Below, in pieces: positions 48,054 to 57,358 of a stretch of DNA of 64,000 nt. A program made the translations under genes and the position numbers. The stretch spans positions 62,001 to 126,000 of the forward strand of contig NZ_JABXKQ010000108.1 in assembly GCF_017114945.1 (NCBI RefSeq), in the 5' to 3' direction. Every line of letters begins with the position of its first letter. The stretch's first letter is position 1. Source of the stretch: Nostoc sp. JL34. Lineage in GTDB: Bacteria > Cyanobacteriota > Cyanobacteriia > Cyanobacteriales > Nostocaceae. The notes beneath the pieces were generated by a model that was not told where the DNA came from, made no database searches, and was given only the letters and a program-made list of their open reading frames with translations.

Positions 48054-50810
48054 ATGGGTATACATCTACAATCGAATGACTCATTCTCTGAAAAAGTTTA
48101 TTGGATAAATAAACTATCAGGAGAATTACCAGAAACAAATCTGATGCTGGACTATGTAAGACCTTTATTTTCTAGTGATAAAAAGAAATCTCTTAGTTTT
48201 GATTTATCAAATGATTTATCTCAAACAATTATTAAGCTAGCTAAAGGCTCTTACTTTTCAATCTACTTGATACTTGTATCTGCATTGAATATATTACTGC
48301 AAAAATATACTAGAAATAATGATGTTGTTGTCGGAATACCAGTATATGAGACAACTGGTATTAATTGCGTAAATACTAAAATTATTCCTTTGCGTACTCA
48401 AGTCACACCTCGACTTTCATTCAAAGATTTTATTTTTCAAGTTAAAGATGCTACGATCGCAGCTTACAGTCATCAAAACTATAATTTTGATGAAGTAATC
48501 GATTTGTTGGAGCTACCAACGAGTCTTAATCGTTGTCCAATTTTTGACATAGTAGTTTGTTTAGAAAATATTCATAATAAAAGTCCTTTAAATCAACTCA
48601 ATAATGATATTACAATTTCTTTTAAAGTTGATTGTGGAAGTATTAGTGCTGATATAGAGTATAAAGAACATTTGTTTCAAGATGAAAATATAAAATTTAT
48701 GAGTAGATATTATAGTAATATTCTTGGAAGCTGTATTAATCAAGTAAATACTAAGATATCAGAGATTGTTTTCTTAAAAGACTATGAGCAACACCAGATA
48801 TTAACAGAGTTTAATAACAAAACTAAACAGTATCCCGTTAATCAGACAATAAATCAATTATTTGAAACTCAAGTATCTCAGACTCCAAATAATATAGCCG
48901 TCATTCATCAACAAACTCAACTCACGTATCAAGAACTAAACCATCAAGCGAATCAGCTAGCTGAATTATTGCGGAAATTAGGAGTTGAACAAGGAGACTT
49001 TGTAGGCATTTTTAAAGACCGTGATATCAATTTCCTGATTGCTATTCTTGCTATATACAAGGCAGGTGGTGCATATGTACCTATTGATAGTACTTACCCA
49101 CCAAATCGAATTAAGTATATGCTATCTAATAGCGAAGTGAGGTTCTTATTAACAGATTTTTCGCTCTTAAATGTTCTATCAGACCTGGTAGAAGGTTGTT
49201 CCGAGTTATCCTCTATTATTTGTTTAGATAGCATTGTTATTGCTCAGACGCCCCTTGCTAAACAAACCGGGTTAAAAATATATAATAAATTGGATTTTCA
49301 GCAGCTATCTAATGATAATATAGAACAGGTTAATCATGCTGCTGACCCAGCTTATATGCTTTATACTTCCGGGTCTACAGGATTACCAAAGGGGGCAATT
49401 GTCAGGCATGATGGTGCAATTAATCATATTTATGCCCAATTTGATGAGTTGGAGTTAACGCAAGAGTTTTCTTTTCTGCAAAGTGCTCCATCTTCCACAG
49501 ATATTTCTGTATGGCAATTTTTAGCACCACTTTTAATTGGTGGTCAGACGGTAATAGTAGATATAGAAACCGTTGCTATTCCTGAGCAACTATTTCTTGC
49601 TCTGAAATCTGAGAAAATTACAGTTGTTGAATTAGTCCCAGCATTATTTGTCGGCTTGCTTGAATATACTTCTCAGCTACCGATTCATCAAAGAGAATTA
49701 CCTAATTTAAAATGGATGATGGTTGTAGGAGAACCAGTATCGGTCAGTTTGGTAAATAGGTGGCTTGAGATATATCCCGAAATTAAAATTGTTAACGCTT
49801 ATGGCCCAACTGAGGCTGCTGATGATATCACCCAGTTTATCGTTGACAAGCCTTTGCCAGAAAATCAGCGGACGGTTCCAATTGGTAAACCATTAGCTAA
49901 CTTAAATCTCTACATTCTGGATGGAGAAATGCAATTATTACCCATTGGCGCTCCTGGAGAGATTTGTGTATCGGGAATTGGTGTGGGTGATGGGTACTGG
50001 AAAAATCAAGAAAAAACTAATTTCAGCTTTGTGACTAACCCGTTTACAGATGTTAGTCAGAAATTACCAGAAAATCGCAGAGATTTAATTTATAAAACTG
50101 GAGATTTAGGAAGATGGCTTCCTGATGGGAATATAGAATTCCTCGGACGTATTGACCATCAGGTGAAGATTCGTGGCTTCCGGGTTGAACTTGGGGAAAT
50201 TGAGACATTTCTGTGTCAGCATCCGAATGTACGTGAAAATGTAGTCGTGGTTCGACAGGACGAACCAGGTAATTTGCAATTAGTTGCCTATGTGGTTGCT
50301 AAGACAGAACCAGTTCCTAGTATTAGTGAATTGCGTAGCTTCTTAAAAGAAAAGTTACCTGACCATATGTTACCTTCTGCCTTTATGATGCTAGAAAATC
50401 TACCGCTAGCACCTAGCGGTAAGGTAGACCGGAAAGCTTTACCAAAACCAGATAATCTTCGCCCGGAATTAGAAACAGCTTACGTATTGCCGCGAAATGA
50501 GATGGAACACGTAATTGCTGATATTTGGCAAAAAATACTTAAGGTGGAGAAAGTTGGCATTCAAGATAACTTTTTTGACCTTGGTGGTCATTCGCTAAAT
50601 GTGCTTCAGGTTTACAGCAAACTGCGGGAACTTTATAAAGCTGATTTAGTAATAACTGACCTATTTAAATATCCAACAATCAGTTCAATAGCACGATATT
50701 TCAATCAAGAAGAAGATGATAACTTTGCCATTCAGAGTAATGAATTAAATGACCAGTTAGAAGCTGGAAAAGCAAGATTAAAAAAACGATTTCTACAAAA
50801 TAGACAATAA
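48054..50810 (+). CDS. NRPS half-C-A(Dab-like)-PCP, copy 2
   Basis: 918 residues from the ATG at 48054 (AAGGA 7 bases upstream, and alignment with the start of its paralogue at 29231); a TTG at 48024 is less likely. Residues ~1-205 are a C-domain C-lobe only. The A domain carries the same D-I-W-E-M-V-A-D-D code, and 1659 bp appear identical to copy 1. After the A8 motif the two diverge strongly, and this copy has its own PCP (DNFFDLGGHSL). The tail is basic (GKARLKKRFLQNRQ), not acidic as in copy 1, matching a KS protein as the next partner. Confidence 0.94.
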   Translation: MGIHLQSNDSFSEKVYWINKLSGELPETNLMLDYVRPLFSSDKKKSLSFDLSNDLSQTIIKLAKGSYFSIYLILVSALNILLQKYTRNNDVVVGIPVYETTGINCVNTKIIPLRTQVTPRLSFKDFIFQVKDATIAAYSHQNYNFDEVIDLLELPTSLNRCPIFDIVVCLENIHNKSPLNQLNNDITISFKVDCGSISADIEYKEHLFQDENIKFMSRYYSNILGSCINQVNTKISEIVFLKDYEQHQILTEFNNKTKQYPVNQTINQLFETQVSQTPNNIAVIHQQTQLTYQELNHQANQLAELLRKLGVEQGDFVGIFKDRDINFLIAILAIYKAGGAYVPIDSTYPPNRIKYMLSNSEVRFLLTDFSLLNVLSDLVEGCSELSSIICLDSIVIAQTPLAKQTGLKIYNKLDFQQLSNDNIEQVNHAADPAYMLYTSGSTGLPKGAIVRHDGAINHIYAQFDELELTQEFSFLQSAPSSTDISVWQFLAPLLIGGQTVIVDIETVAIPEQLFLALKSEKITVVELVPALFVGLLEYTSQLPIHQRELPNLKWMMVVGEPVSVSLVNRWLEIYPEIKIVNAYGPTEAADDITQFIVDKPLPENQRTVPIGKPLANLNLYILDGEMQLLPIGAPGEICVSGIGVGDGYWKNQEKTNFSFVTNPFTDVSQKLPENRRDLIYKTGDLGRWLPDGNIEFLGRIDHQVKIRGFRVELGEIETFLCQHPNVRENVVVVRQDEPGNLQLVAYVVAKTEPVPSISELRSFLKEKLPDHMLPSAFMMLENLPLAPSGKVDRKALPKPDNLRPELETAYVLPRNEMEHVIADIWQKILKVEKVGIQDNFFDLGGHSLNVLQVYSKLRELYKADLVITDLFKYPTISSIARYFNQEEDDNFAIQSNELNDQLEAGKARLKKRFLQNRQ
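48536..50194 (+). repeat. 1659-bp direct repeat, copy 2 (C-lobe end and A domain)
   Basis: Partner of 29713-31371. The left border follows TCGTTG (copy 1 has CGCCA before the shared TCCAATTTTT). On the right the first mismatch is GGAGAA in copy 1 versus GGGGAA here, after which differences become frequent. Confidence 0.93.
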
Positions 50811-50848
50811 AATCTTTAATAATTTATAGTCAATAGCTAGCATTAAGT

Positions 50849-53800
50849 ATGGAAAACTCAGAATATTTAAGTAACAAAACTGGTCTGGAAATAGCTATTA
50901 TTGGTATGAGTGGTTGTTTCCCAGAGGCGGAAAATATTGAGCAGTTTTGGCTAAATATCCGAGACGGAATAGAGTCAATACATAGATTTCATGACCAAGA
51001 ATTAAAAGATTTAGGTGTAGATGCAGCTTTATTGAGCGACATCAATTATGTTAAAGCAGAGGGAGTAGTCGAAGGTATAGACTTGTTTGATGCTTCATTT
51101 TTTGACATCAGTCCTAGAGAAGCTGAAGTCATGGATCCTTCACTCCGTTTTTTCTTGGAGCATTCATGGAAAGCACTTGAGGATGCTGGTTATAGTTCGG
51201 ATGTCTATAAAAAACCAATTGGGGTCTACGCTGGTACAAGTTTTGGCAGTTATCTACTTAACATTTATTCTAATTATGAGCTTATTGCCTCTGTGGGTGA
51301 TAAGCAGATAGAAAAGGGAACTTCTCCAGATTATGTGACTACACTTGCTTCTTATAAATTAAATTTGCAGGGCCCAAGTTATGCGGTGCAAACTACTTGC
51401 TCAAGTTCATTGGTTGCTGTACATTTAGCTTGCCAAAGTTTGCTTAGTGGTGAGTGTGATATTGCTTTGGCAGGAGGAGTTTCAATATCAACAGCAAATG
51501 GTTATTTATATCAAGAGGGAGGAATTGAATCTCCTGATGGACATTGCCGTGCTTTTGATGCAAAGGCTGCGGGAACAGTAAAAGGAAGAGGTTTGGGTAT
51601 TGTAGTTTTAAAGCGCTTAGAAGAAGCGATCGCAGATGGAGACTGCATCAATGCTATTATCAAAGGCTCTGCTATTAATAACGATGGTTCAGATAAAGTT
51701 AGCTACACCGCACCCAGCGTCAATGGTCAAGCCAAGGTAATAAGAGCAGCTCAGGTTATGGCTGAGGTGGAACCTGATACTATTAGCTACATTGAAGCTC
51801 ATGGAACCGGAACTTCTCTAGGAGATCCCGTTGAAATCGCTGCATTAACACAAGCTTTTCGTACTAAAACTCAGAACAAGGGATTTTGTAGCATTGGTTC
51901 TGTGAAAACCAACATTGGGCATTTGGACTCAACTGCTGGAGTAGCAGGTTTAATTAAAACCGTACTAGCCTTAAAACACAAAAAAATTCCCCCCAGTTTA
52001 AACTTTGAAGAACCATCACCCCAAATTGATTTCGCTAATAGTCCCTTTTATGTAAACAATAAATTATCTGAATGGAAAACTAACGGTACGCCTCGCCGTG
52101 CAGGTGTTAGTTCCTTTGGCTTTGGTGGGACAAATGTCCATTTGATTGTGGAAGAAGCGACCATAACTAAATCCTCTAGTTCTTCTCGACCTTGGCAACT
52201 ATTATTACTTTCAACCAAGACGAATACAGCCCTAGAAACTGCTACAGAAAATCTGGCTAATTACTTACAAAAGCATCCCGATTTAAACCTTGCGGATGTT
52301 GCTCATACTTTACAATTAGGCCGGTGGACTTTGAACCATCGCCGAATGGTAGTTTGCCAAAACCAAGAAGATGCAATCAACGCATTACAAGATCCTCAAA
52401 GAGCTTTCACCCATTACCAAGAACCTTGTAATCGCCCAGTTGTGTTTATGTTTTCTGGACAAGGTTCACAATATGTCAATATGGGTCGAGAATTATACGA
52501 CAGTGAAACCGTATTTAAAAAACAAGTTGATTACTGCTGTGAACTGCTCAAACCTCACTTGGAATTAGACCTGCGTACAGTTCTCTATCCCAGTCTAGAA
52601 AAAGCTCAGGAAGCAACACAAAAATTGCAACAAACAGCAATTACTCAACCAGCATTGTTTGTGATTGAATATGCTTTAGCCAAGTTGTGGATGGCGTGGG
52701 GTATATGCCCTGAGATGATGATTGGTCACAGTATCGGGGAGTATGTCGCTGCAACTATGGCTGGAGTTTTCTTATTGGAAGATGCTTTAGCGATCGTTGC
52801 AATGCGAGGAAAACTAATGCAGCAGTTGCCTGCTGGTGCCATGCTCTCGGTTCAGCTTCCAGAACAAGAGGTACAACAACTGCTAGAAAAGGAAATCTGT
52901 CTAGCTGCGAGCAATGCACCTTCTTCCTGTGTGGTGTCCGGTGCGACAGAAGCAATAGAGAAATTGCAACAGAAGCTACAACAAATAGGTGTAAAGTATA
53001 GGCGTTTACATACTTCCCACGCCTTTCATTCTCAAATGATGGAACCCATCATTGAGACTTTCATCCAGTCATTACAAAAAGTAAAACTCAATTCCCCAAA
53101 GATTCCGTTTGTTTCTAATGTCAGCGGAACTTGGATTACCGCGGCCGAAGCAACAGATCCTAACTATTGGGCTAAACATTTAAGGCAACCAGTATGTTTC
53201 AGTTTAGGAATCGCTGAATTGCTCAAACAGTCAGAGCCAATACTGTTAGAAGTTGGGCCGGGACGGACGCTAAGTAGTTTGGCGAAACAACATCAAACAG
53301 ATAAAATCACAGCACTAACCTCTATACGACATCCTCAAGAGCAACAATCAGATGTAGAATTTTTACTTAACACCTTAGGTAGGCTTTGGTTAGTAGGAAT
53401 TCAAATTGATTGGTCGGGTTTTTATGTAAATGAAAAGCGTCATCGTATACCCTTACCTACTTATCCTTTTGAGCGTCAGCGTTACTGGATTGAGGTAAAT
53501 CGAAATGCAACCTTGGCAATGATGTCGCCAAAAACTTCAGATAAGAAGCCAGATATTGCTGACTGGTTCTACCTTCCTTGCTGGAAAGAATCTACACCTA
53601 TTGAGTTTTTGCAACTGGAAAATCTGGGAGAACAAAAGATATGTTGGTTAGTGTTTGCTGATACCTATGGAGTGGGAGTAGAAATTGCTGAACGACTCAA
53701 ACAACAGGATCAAGATGTGATTTTCGTTAGGGTTGCAGATAAATTTGCAAAAATTGATAACTGTACATATACAATTAATCCTGAACAAAGGGATGACTAT

Positions 53801-55525
53801 GATAACTTGTTGCAAGCACTACAAGAACAGAATTCTACTCCTCAAGCGATCGCACATTTTTGGAGCGTTACTCCTAACGATATTTTACCTAGTCAAGAGC
53901 TAGACCCACAAACACAATATCAGTTTTTTGAAGATTGCCAAAACCTCGGTTTTGATAGTCTGCTATTTCTGACGCAAGCCTTGGCAAAACAGAATATAAT
54001 TGACCCAATAAAGTTGATGGTTGTCACCAGTAATCTACATGATATAACTGGCAGCGAGAATTTATGCCCAGATAAGGCAACTATATTAGGGCCATGCAAT
54101 GTAATTCCACAAGAGTATCTCAACATAACTTGCTGTTGCTTTGATATCGTACTACCAAAATCTGGAACTAAGCCATCACAAATACTGATAGACTCACTGA
54201 TTACAGAATTTACAGCCCCAATAACTGATAACTTAATTGCTTATCGTGGCAATCATCGCTGGATTAAAACATACGAAGCTGTACATTTAGATGAAAGCAT
54301 TATCAGCAAAACTAAGTTGAGGAAAGGGGGTGTTTACCTAATCACTGGTGGGCTTGGTCGCATTGGTTTAGCCATGTCAGAATACTTAGCAAAAAAAATG
54401 CAAGCTAAGTTAGTTTTAATCGGTAGAAATGGCATACCTGAAAGAGATGAGTGGTCTGAATGGCTACTAACTCATGATGAATCTAATCAAGTTAGCCAGA
54501 AGCTGAAAAAGGTGATGAGGCTAGAAGAATTAGGTGCCCAAGTTCAGGCGATCGCTGCTGATGTGGCTAATGAACAACAAATGCAACAAGCTATAGCGTT
54601 AGTTCATGAACGTTTTGGTAAAATTCATGGTGTGATCCACGCAGCCGGAATTAATGACGATGCGTATTATACTATTGAAGAAAGTTCTAAAACTCAAAGT
54701 CAATCACAATTTAATCCCAAAGTGTATGGACTATTTATTTTAGAAAAACTTTTGCGAGATCAAAAGTTAGATTTTTGTTTATTCACATCTTCTTCATCAT
54801 CTGTTTTAGGAGGTTTAGGGTTAAGTTCCTATTCTGCTGCTAACATTTTTATGGATGCCTATGCTCACAAGCAGAATCAGACAAATTTGTTTCCTTGTAT
54901 TAGTGTGAACTGGGATACTTGGCAATCTCAAGAAAACGATATGCAGGATCTAACTGTGGGAGTAGCGTTAGAAAAATTACGCATGACATGGCAGGAAGGC
55001 ATAGATGTCTTTAGCCGTGTATTATCTCTAACTAAAACTCCTCAGATTGTTGTTTCTGCGGGAGAACTGCAACCCAGAATTGAACAATGGATAAAACGAG
55101 ACTTTTTACAAAACAAGAAATTATCAAATAATCGAGATAGTTTATCACTCCATTCCAGAGCAAACTTACAAAGCGAGTATGTCCCAGCTAGCAACAATGT
55201 AGAGCAAATAGTTGCTACAACTTGGCAAAAAGTTCTGGGGATTGAAAAGATTGGTATTTATGATAACTTTTTTGATTTGGGAGGTAGTTCTCTAATCGGT
55301 GTTGAAATTATATCCCAGCTTCAAAAAGAATTAAATGCCCATATTCCGATAATCAGCATTTATGAAAAGCCAACTATTAGTTCACTTGCCGAGTTTTTAA
55401 GCAACGACGAACAAGCATATTTACAAAAAGATTCTTACCGGAATCAAACGAGGTCTGCTTCAATTAAGCGTCGCAAACAAGCTAGGCAAAATTATCGAAA
55501 AACATCACTAATAGAAGATAATTAG
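50849..55525 (+). CDS. Type I PKS: KS-AT-KR-ACP
   Basis: 1558 residues. KS with C184 in TTCSSSL (a variant of TACSTSL), EAHGTGT and NIGHLDSTAG. AT with S628 in GHSIGEY and HAFH, the malonyl type. KR with GGLGRIG and Y1328 in YSAAN; the sequence INDDAYY near the LDD position suggests a B-type ketoreductase (tentative). ACP with S1481 in GGSSL. Predicted product is a beta-hydroxy two-carbon extension. The C-terminal tail is basic (KRRKQARQNYRK). A 119-base spacer separates it from the decarboxylase gene. Confidence 0.95.
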   Translation: MENSEYLSNKTGLEIAIIGMSGCFPEAENIEQFWLNIRDGIESIHRFHDQELKDLGVDAALLSDINYVKAEGVVEGIDLFDASFFDISPREAEVMDPSLRFFLEHSWKALEDAGYSSDVYKKPIGVYAGTSFGSYLLNIYSNYELIASVGDKQIEKGTSPDYVTTLASYKLNLQGPSYAVQTTCSSSLVAVHLACQSLLSGECDIALAGGVSISTANGYLYQEGGIESPDGHCRAFDAKAAGTVKGRGLGIVVLKRLEEAIADGDCINAIIKGSAINNDGSDKVSYTAPSVNGQAKVIRAAQVMAEVEPDTISYIEAHGTGTSLGDPVEIAALTQAFRTKTQNKGFCSIGSVKTNIGHLDSTAGVAGLIKTVLALKHKKIPPSLNFEEPSPQIDFANSPFYVNNKLSEWKTNGTPRRAGVSSFGFGGTNVHLIVEEATITKSSSSSRPWQLLLLSTKTNTALETATENLANYLQKHPDLNLADVAHTLQLGRWTLNHRRMVVCQNQEDAINALQDPQRAFTHYQEPCNRPVVFMFSGQGSQYVNMGRELYDSETVFKKQVDYCCELLKPHLELDLRTVLYPSLEKAQEATQKLQQTAITQPALFVIEYALAKLWMAWGICPEMMIGHSIGEYVAATMAGVFLLEDALAIVAMRGKLMQQLPAGAMLSVQLPEQEVQQLLEKEICLAASNAPSSCVVSGATEAIEKLQQKLQQIGVKYRRLHTSHAFHSQMMEPIIETFIQSLQKVKLNSPKIPFVSNVSGTWITAAEATDPNYWAKHLRQPVCFSLGIAELLKQSEPILLEVGPGRTLSSLAKQHQTDKITALTSIRHPQEQQSDVEFLLNTLGRLWLVGIQIDWSGFYVNEKRHRIPLPTYPFERQRYWIEVNRNATLAMMSPKTSDKKPDIADWFYLPCWKESTPIEFLQLENLGEQKICWLVFADTYGVGVEIAERLKQQDQDVIFVRVADKFAKIDNCTYTINPEQRDDYDNLLQALQEQNSTPQAIAHFWSVTPNDILPSQELDPQTQYQFFEDCQNLGFDSLLFLTQALAKQNIIDPIKLMVVTSNLHDITGSENLCPDKATILGPCNVIPQEYLNITCCCFDIVLPKSGTKPSQILIDSLITEFTAPITDNLIAYRGNHRWIKTYEAVHLDESIISKTKLRKGGVYLITGGLGRIGLAMSEYLAKKMQAKLVLIGRNGIPERDEWSEWLLTHDESNQVSQKLKKVMRLEELGAQVQAIAADVANEQQMQQAIALVHERFGKIHGVIHAAGINDDAYYTIEESSKTQSQSQFNPKVYGLFILEKLLRDQKLDFCLFTSSSSSVLGGLGLSSYSAANIFMDAYAHKQNQTNLFPCISVNWDTWQSQENDMQDLTVGVALEKLRMTWQEGIDVFSRVLSLTKTPQIVVSAGELQPRIEQWIKRDFLQNKKLSNNRDSLSLHSRANLQSEYVPASNNVEQIVATTWQKVLGIEKIGIYDNFFDLGGSSLIGVEIISQLQKELNAHIPIISIYEKPTISSLAEFLSNDEQAYLQKDSYRNQTRSASIKRRKQARQNYRKTSLIEDN

Positions 55526-55644
55526 TACTTTTAAAAGCTCATGAATGGTTTGTAGGAAGCACTAAAAACTTTCTTAAAAGAAACTAGGCTTTTTGGTGTT
55601 AGTAGCAAGGCAATTAGGAACTAAGAGATATTCTGGAGTATAAA

Positions 55645-57324
55645 ATGGCATTGAGTCAGCAGAGACAAGAAAAAACTCAGCAAAATTTCTTTCTTGAGAA
55701 TGAGCTAACACCACAGTATGCAGTTGCTGAAGAAGTAATGCAACTATTTACACCATCTAACAATTTAATATCTATAGAAGCTAAGATGGGTGTTCAAACT
55801 GACACTTTAGTTGATGATTTTTTAAGTGCAATTAACACTAATTCAGATATTGATTTTAATGCATTAGTAGAAACATTTTCTGATAGTCAAGTTCCCATTA
55901 ATCCTGCTAATTTTGATAACTATCTTGATTATTTAGCAAATAATGTTATTAATCATTCAATACATACATCTTCACCACGATTTATAGGTCACATGACCTC
56001 TGCACTACCCTGTTTTGTGCGACCGATCGCAAAACTGATGACAGCAATGAACCAAAATGTTGTCAAAATAGAAACAGCTAAAGCTTTTAGCCCTTATGAA
56101 CGTCAGGCTTTGGCAATGATGCATAGATTGATTTATAACTTTTCTGATGAATTTTATACCGAGCATATCCAAAATAGCCAAAGTACTTTAGGGATATTGG
56201 TTTCTGGAGGTACAGCAGCAAACATCATCGCCCTCTGGTGCGCCCGTAATAAATCCTTGGGTGCAAAAAATAGTTTTGCAGGTGTAGAAAAGGAAGGTTT
56301 AACAGCAGCTTTAGATTACTACGGTTATCAAGGAGCAGTGATCATTGGCTCTGAATTGATGCATTATTCTTTTGACAAGGCCGCAGACTTATTAGGCATA
56401 GGTACACATGGTTTGATAAAAATTCCTACTAATGGTGATAACCAAGTAGAGTTACCGGCTTTACGTCAGGCTGTTGCAGATTGTCATGCCAAAAATCTGC
56501 ATATTATTGCGATCGTTGGCGTTGCTGGTACTACGGATTCTGGTAATATAGATTCGCTTTTAGATATAGCAGATATTGCCCAAGCTGCAAATGTTCATTT
56601 TCATGTAGATGCAGCTTGGGGCGGCCCACTCATATTTTCAGAACAACATCGACAAAAGCTTGTTGGTATTGAACGCGCTGATTCAGTCACAATTGATGGA
56701 CATAAACAGCTATATTTACCTATGGGTATTGGTATGGTATTCATGCGCGAACCATACTTAGCTTCATCGATTGAAAAAAATGCTAGCTATACCATGCGTA
56801 AGGGTTCATTCGATTTGGGTAAACGCGCTTTAGAAGGTTCTCGAGCGGGTATGGCATTATTTTTACATGCTGGACTACATCTGATAGGGCTTAAAGGTTA
56901 TGAATTTTTGATTGATGCAGGCATTGAGAAGACACAATATATGGCTGCTCAGATCACTACCATGTCTGAATTTGAGTTACTATCTCAACCGGATATAAAT
57001 CTTCTTCTTTACCGCTACATTCCAGAATCTTTCAGAGAACTTACAGTTAAAAAGCAATTAACAGAAAGTGATAATCAACAAATAAATATATTCAATGAGC
57101 GCCTGCAAAAAAGTCAACGTCAAGCTGGTCGGACTTTTATCTCGCGGACAACAAAAATAATTACCTGTTTAGAACAAGAATTTTCGGTTACCGCCCTTCG
57201 TGCAGTAATCGCCAATCCGCTCACTACTAAAGATGATATTGATGCAGTACTAAACGACCAAATTCAGATTGCTTTAGATTTATCAATATCAGATTCTTTA
57301 GAAGCCACTCAGAGCCTAGCATAG
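55645..57324 (+). CDS. panP: PLP-dependent aspartate 1-decarboxylase-like (PanP family)
   Basis: 559 residues, a group II PLP decarboxylase. FIGHMTSALP, NQNVVKIETAKAFSPYERQ, VSGGTAANI and HVDAAWGG are visible; PLP binds K354 in DGHKQLYLPMG. The pattern matches the PanP group, which makes beta-alanine from aspartate in bacteria lacking PanD; this length is close to the family norm. Glutamate or diaminobutyrate decarboxylase activity cannot be excluded, and the latter is of interest because the cluster makes Dab. GGAG precedes the ATG. Its place between two PKS genes suggests a precursor role, although no beta-alanine-type A domain is in the window. Confidence 0.82.
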   Translation: MALSQQRQEKTQQNFFLENELTPQYAVAEEVMQLFTPSNNLISIEAKMGVQTDTLVDDFLSAINTNSDIDFNALVETFSDSQVPINPANFDNYLDYLANNVINHSIHTSSPRFIGHMTSALPCFVRPIAKLMTAMNQNVVKIETAKAFSPYERQALAMMHRLIYNFSDEFYTEHIQNSQSTLGILVSGGTAANIIALWCARNKSLGAKNSFAGVEKEGLTAALDYYGYQGAVIIGSELMHYSFDKAADLLGIGTHGLIKIPTNGDNQVELPALRQAVADCHAKNLHIIAIVGVAGTTDSGNIDSLLDIADIAQAANVHFHVDAAWGGPLIFSEQHRQKLVGIERADSVTIDGHKQLYLPMGIGMVFMREPYLASSIEKNASYTMRKGSFDLGKRALEGSRAGMALFLHAGLHLIGLKGYEFLIDAGIEKTQYMAAQITTMSEFELLSQPDINLLLYRYIPESFRELTVKKQLTESDNQQINIFNERLQKSQRQAGRTFISRTTKIITCLEQEFSVTALRAVIANPLTTKDDIDAVLNDQIQIALDLSISDSLEATQSLA

Positions 57325-57358
57325 TTGCTAAAAATAAGTTTAATTAGGTATTTATCCG

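Noticed and set aside
29713-50194. Long direct repeat as a mobile element
   Set aside because: It encodes part of NRPS domains, with no transposase, terminal inverted repeats or target-site duplications at its borders.
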